Source of the DNA: Terriglobia bacterium
GTDB lineage: Bacteria; Acidobacteriota; Terriglobia; Terriglobales; Acidobacteriaceae
Reading direction: 5' to 3'
Length of the DNA stretch: 64,000 bases
Assembly: GCA_020073215.1 (NCBI GenBank)
Contig: JAIQFO010000007.1
Span: 62,001-126,000, forward strand
Shown: piece by piece, positions 62,477-64,000 of the stretch
How positions within the stretch are numbered: position 1 is the stretch's first letter
Layout of the letters: each line of letters starts with the position of its first letter
Notes under the pieces: model-generated
Seen by the model: only the letters and a program-made list of their open reading frames with translations
Told to the model about the DNA's origin: nothing
The model's database searches: none
Program-made: the position numbers and the translations under genes

Positions 62477-63345
62477 ACCTGCTGATCAATCCCATGGTGT
62501 TGCGGATGGCGGTGCTCTTGTTTGGCGCCCTCGCGGCTTTCGGACTCGGCCTATTCCTGATTCGGCGCCTGCGCAAGAATCTCGTCGCCGAACCCGGTTC
62601 GCTGAACCACGCTCCGTTAGCGGCCGAGGGAATGCCCGTACACGCCTATCACGCCGTCATTCAGCAACTCAAGCAGCAAAAGCACGAGCTCGCCGCGCAG
62701 CAACTGTCGGAGCGCAGAAAAGCCAAGGCGTCGGACTCGCTGAGCTCGACCGTGCTCTCGAACCTTTCCTGCGGCGTTCTGTTTTTCAATACCGCCGGCC
62801 TGGTGCGGCAAGCGAACCCGGTCGCGCGCAAGCTGTTGGGCTTCGCTTCGCCCGTCGGATTGCATGTCGCCGATCTATTCCGCGCCGCGACGTTGCGCCT
62901 GGAACACGACGGTTCGGGTGCAAGCGAGGAAGCGCGTGTCGAGCAGGCGCTGGCGCCAGCCCTAGCGGGAAAATCGGCGGTTCGAGGACTGGTCGTGGAT
63001 CACCTCACGCGGGAGGGAGCGAGCCACGTCTTCGAAATGACGGCCTCTCCGGTTTTCGCCGAAGACGCGAGTTTCATGGGAACGACGGTGGTGCTGACCG
63101 ACAAGACCGACATTGAGCGCATCCGGCACGATCAGAAGCTACATCAGGAGATCTCCTCCGAACTGGCGCTCGGATTGCGCAATTCGCTGACTACGATCGC
63201 GGGTTACGCGCAGCAACTGGCCGGCAGCCGGGACCCGGAACTGACGCGCCAGTTAGCCGGCGGCATCGCCCACGAAGCGGCGCAATTAGACCGGACGATT
63301 GTAGGTTTCCTGGGAGGCGCCCGTGCGGCCACCACAAGTTCTTGA
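62473..63345 (+). CDS. PAS-domain protein with degenerate histidine-kinase phosphoacceptor region
   Basis: 290 residues. One transmembrane helix (about 10-32), a coiled coil (about 60-85), a PAS-like domain (about 90-215; VLSNLSCGVLFFNTAGLVRQANPVAR), then a HisKA-like stretch reading LALGLRNSLTTIAGYAQQLA where an active kinase would have a ...SHELRNPL box. His is replaced by Leu and Glu by Gly, and no ATPase domain follows. GTG 62473 overlaps the pilD stop. Likely a sensor or scaffold rather than a kinase. Confidence 0.72.
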   Translation: MNLLINPMVLRMAVLLFGALAAFGLGLFLIRRLRKNLVAEPGSLNHAPLAAEGMPVHAYHAVIQQLKQQKHELAAQQLSERRKAKASDSLSSTVLSNLSCGVLFFNTAGLVRQANPVARKLLGFASPVGLHVADLFRAATLRLEHDGSGASEEARVEQALAPALAGKSAVRGLVVDHLTREGASHVFEMTASPVFAEDASFMGTTVVLTDKTDIERIRHDQKLHQEISSELALGLRNSLTTIAGYAQQLAGSRDPELTRQLAGGIAHEAAQLDRTIVGFLGGARAATTSS

Positions 63346-63420
63346 AAGTCAGTTGCCAGTTGCCAGTTCGCGGTCCCGGCGTTTTTGGGTTCTGGGTTAC
63401 CGGCACCTGGGTTCTGACTA
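63346..63420. repeat. CCAGTTGCCAGTT / GGTTCTGGGTT micro-repeat element
   Basis: Right after the stop: GTCAGTTGCCAGTTGCCAGTTCG, then a GC core and GGGTTCTGGGTTACCGGCACC. Similar CAGTTGCCAGC at 40437-40448. Partial inverted complementarity only. Confidence 0.6.
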
Positions 63421-63436
63421 GCGAAAGGATGATCAC

Positions 63437-64000
63437 ATGAAGCACATGAAATCGATGGTAATCGCTACTCTGCTCCTGTTGGGGATCAGCGGCGCAGCCG
63501 CTCAGTCTCTCGGGGATTACGCGCGGGCGGTTCGCAAGAACAAAGCCGAGCCCAGCTCGACCAGTCGCCAGTACGATAACGACAATCTCCCCACCAGCCA
63601 ACCGCTGAGTGTGGTCGGGCCGCCGCCGGCAGCCGACGCGGCGCCGGAGGTTGGGGACGCGAAATCCAATCCATCCGGAAAGATAGCCCCCGCCGATCCC
63701 GCTGCAGCCGCCGCAGAACACCAAAAGGCCGCGGACGAGTGGAAGAAGAAACTCGACGCGCAGCAGGAGAAGCTCGATTCCCTAAGCCGCGACCTCGACG
63801 TCCAGCAGCGTGAATATCGACTGCGCATCGCCACCATGTACAACAGTCAGAGTAGCCGTCTGCAAAACGCGGGCCAGTGGGGTAAGGAGGACGAACAGTT
63901 CAGAAGCGACGCCGAAGCCAAGCAGAAAGCGATTGACGCCGCCCGGCAGGAAATGGACGAGATGCAGGAACAGGCGCGCAAGGCCGGGGTCTTAGAGAAA
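63437..64000 (+). CDS. Secreted coiled-coil protein, partial (3' end outside window)
   Basis: 188 codons to the right edge, open. Signal peptide (about 1-22; SMVIATLLLLGISGAAAQ), a low-complexity Pro/Ala/Ser segment (about 40-90), then a long coiled coil (AEHQKAADEWKKKLDAQQEK, LDVQQREYRLRIATMYNSQ, QEMDEMQEQARKAG). AAAGGAT nine bases before the ATG 63437. Family not recognised. Confidence 0.75.
   Translation, partial: MKHMKSMVIATLLLLGISGAAAQSLGDYARAVRKNKAEPSSTSRQYDNDNLPTSQPLSVVGPPPAADAAPEVGDAKSNPSGKIAPADPAAAAAEHQKAADEWKKKLDAQQEKLDSLSRDLDVQQREYRLRIATMYNSQSSRLQNAGQWGKEDEQFRSDAEAKQKAIDAARQEMDEMQEQARKAGVLEK

Overview
The window looks like ordinary chromosome of an Acidobacteriota bacterium, most likely class Terriglobia (Koribacter or Sulfotelmatobacter-like). 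This rests on high GC, a diderm protein set (porin, BON lipoprotein, secretin, MlaF-type ATPase, SBP lipoprotein), the hemX-hemA-hemC-hemD order, Pro/Ala-rich secreted proteins, and many short hairpin-forming intergenic repeats I associate with that phylum. There is no phage, transposase, CRISPR array, rRNA or plasmid function. One tRNA (Val, anticodon TAC) is present.

Layout. 1-3236 (minus): edge-truncated DUF2569-like protein, EamA transporter, OsmC, CDF metal exporter. 3404-5554 (plus): parvulin-type isomerase and SDR epimerase. 5651-10691 (minus): cupin, ubiE/menG, aroB, TerC, PP2C phosphatase, Ig-like lipoprotein. 10898-11488 (plus): membrane-anchored protein. 11556-17889 (minus): PPK2 polyphosphate kinase, cupredoxin-like secreted protein, porin, histidine kinase and response regulator; the regulator is preceded by a PhoB-box-like array. 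18077-21537 (minus): DUF2721, MFS/spermidine-synthase fusion, tRNA-Val. 21691-23436 (plus): HpnK-type deacetylase and double PilZ protein. 23501-32726 (minus): haem operon, multicopper oxidase, DinB, DUF2306, serine beta-lactamase-like enzyme, GalT-like protein. 32850-43623 (plus): mutS, TPR protein, nagZ-anmK muropeptide recycling pair, oligopeptide-type SBP, YmdB phosphoesterase, secretin. 43725-47488 (minus): DsbA-like protein, nadE, BamE-like secreted protein. 47644-55843 (plus): two polytopic envelope proteins, HD-GYP protein, ftsY, a 59-residue protein, ribD, ribE. 55923-57792 (minus): MlaF-like ATPase, a decayed DUF4160/DUF2442 pair, mobA. 57851-64000 (plus): Zn-ribbon PilZ protein, BON lipoprotein, PAS kinase, prepilin peptidase with a degenerate kinase-like partner, and the start of a coiled-coil secreted protein.

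How genes work together. hemA, hemC and hemD cover the early steps from glutamyl-tRNA to uroporphyrinogen III and are translationally coupled. nagZ and anmK (4-base overlap) recycle cell-wall sugars, and the following SBP could import peptides. The regulator, kinase, porin, cupredoxin and PPK2 genes run head to tail behind the PhoB-type box, so I infer a phosphate/polyphosphate response locus. This is the most interesting testable system here.

The second theme is repeats: at least six families of short inverted or micro-tandem repeats lie between genes, and two families (perhaps three) also lie within or across gene ends (mutS, anmK, probably nagZ, the hemD stop, the SBP start). All functional calls come from reading motifs; no database search was run.
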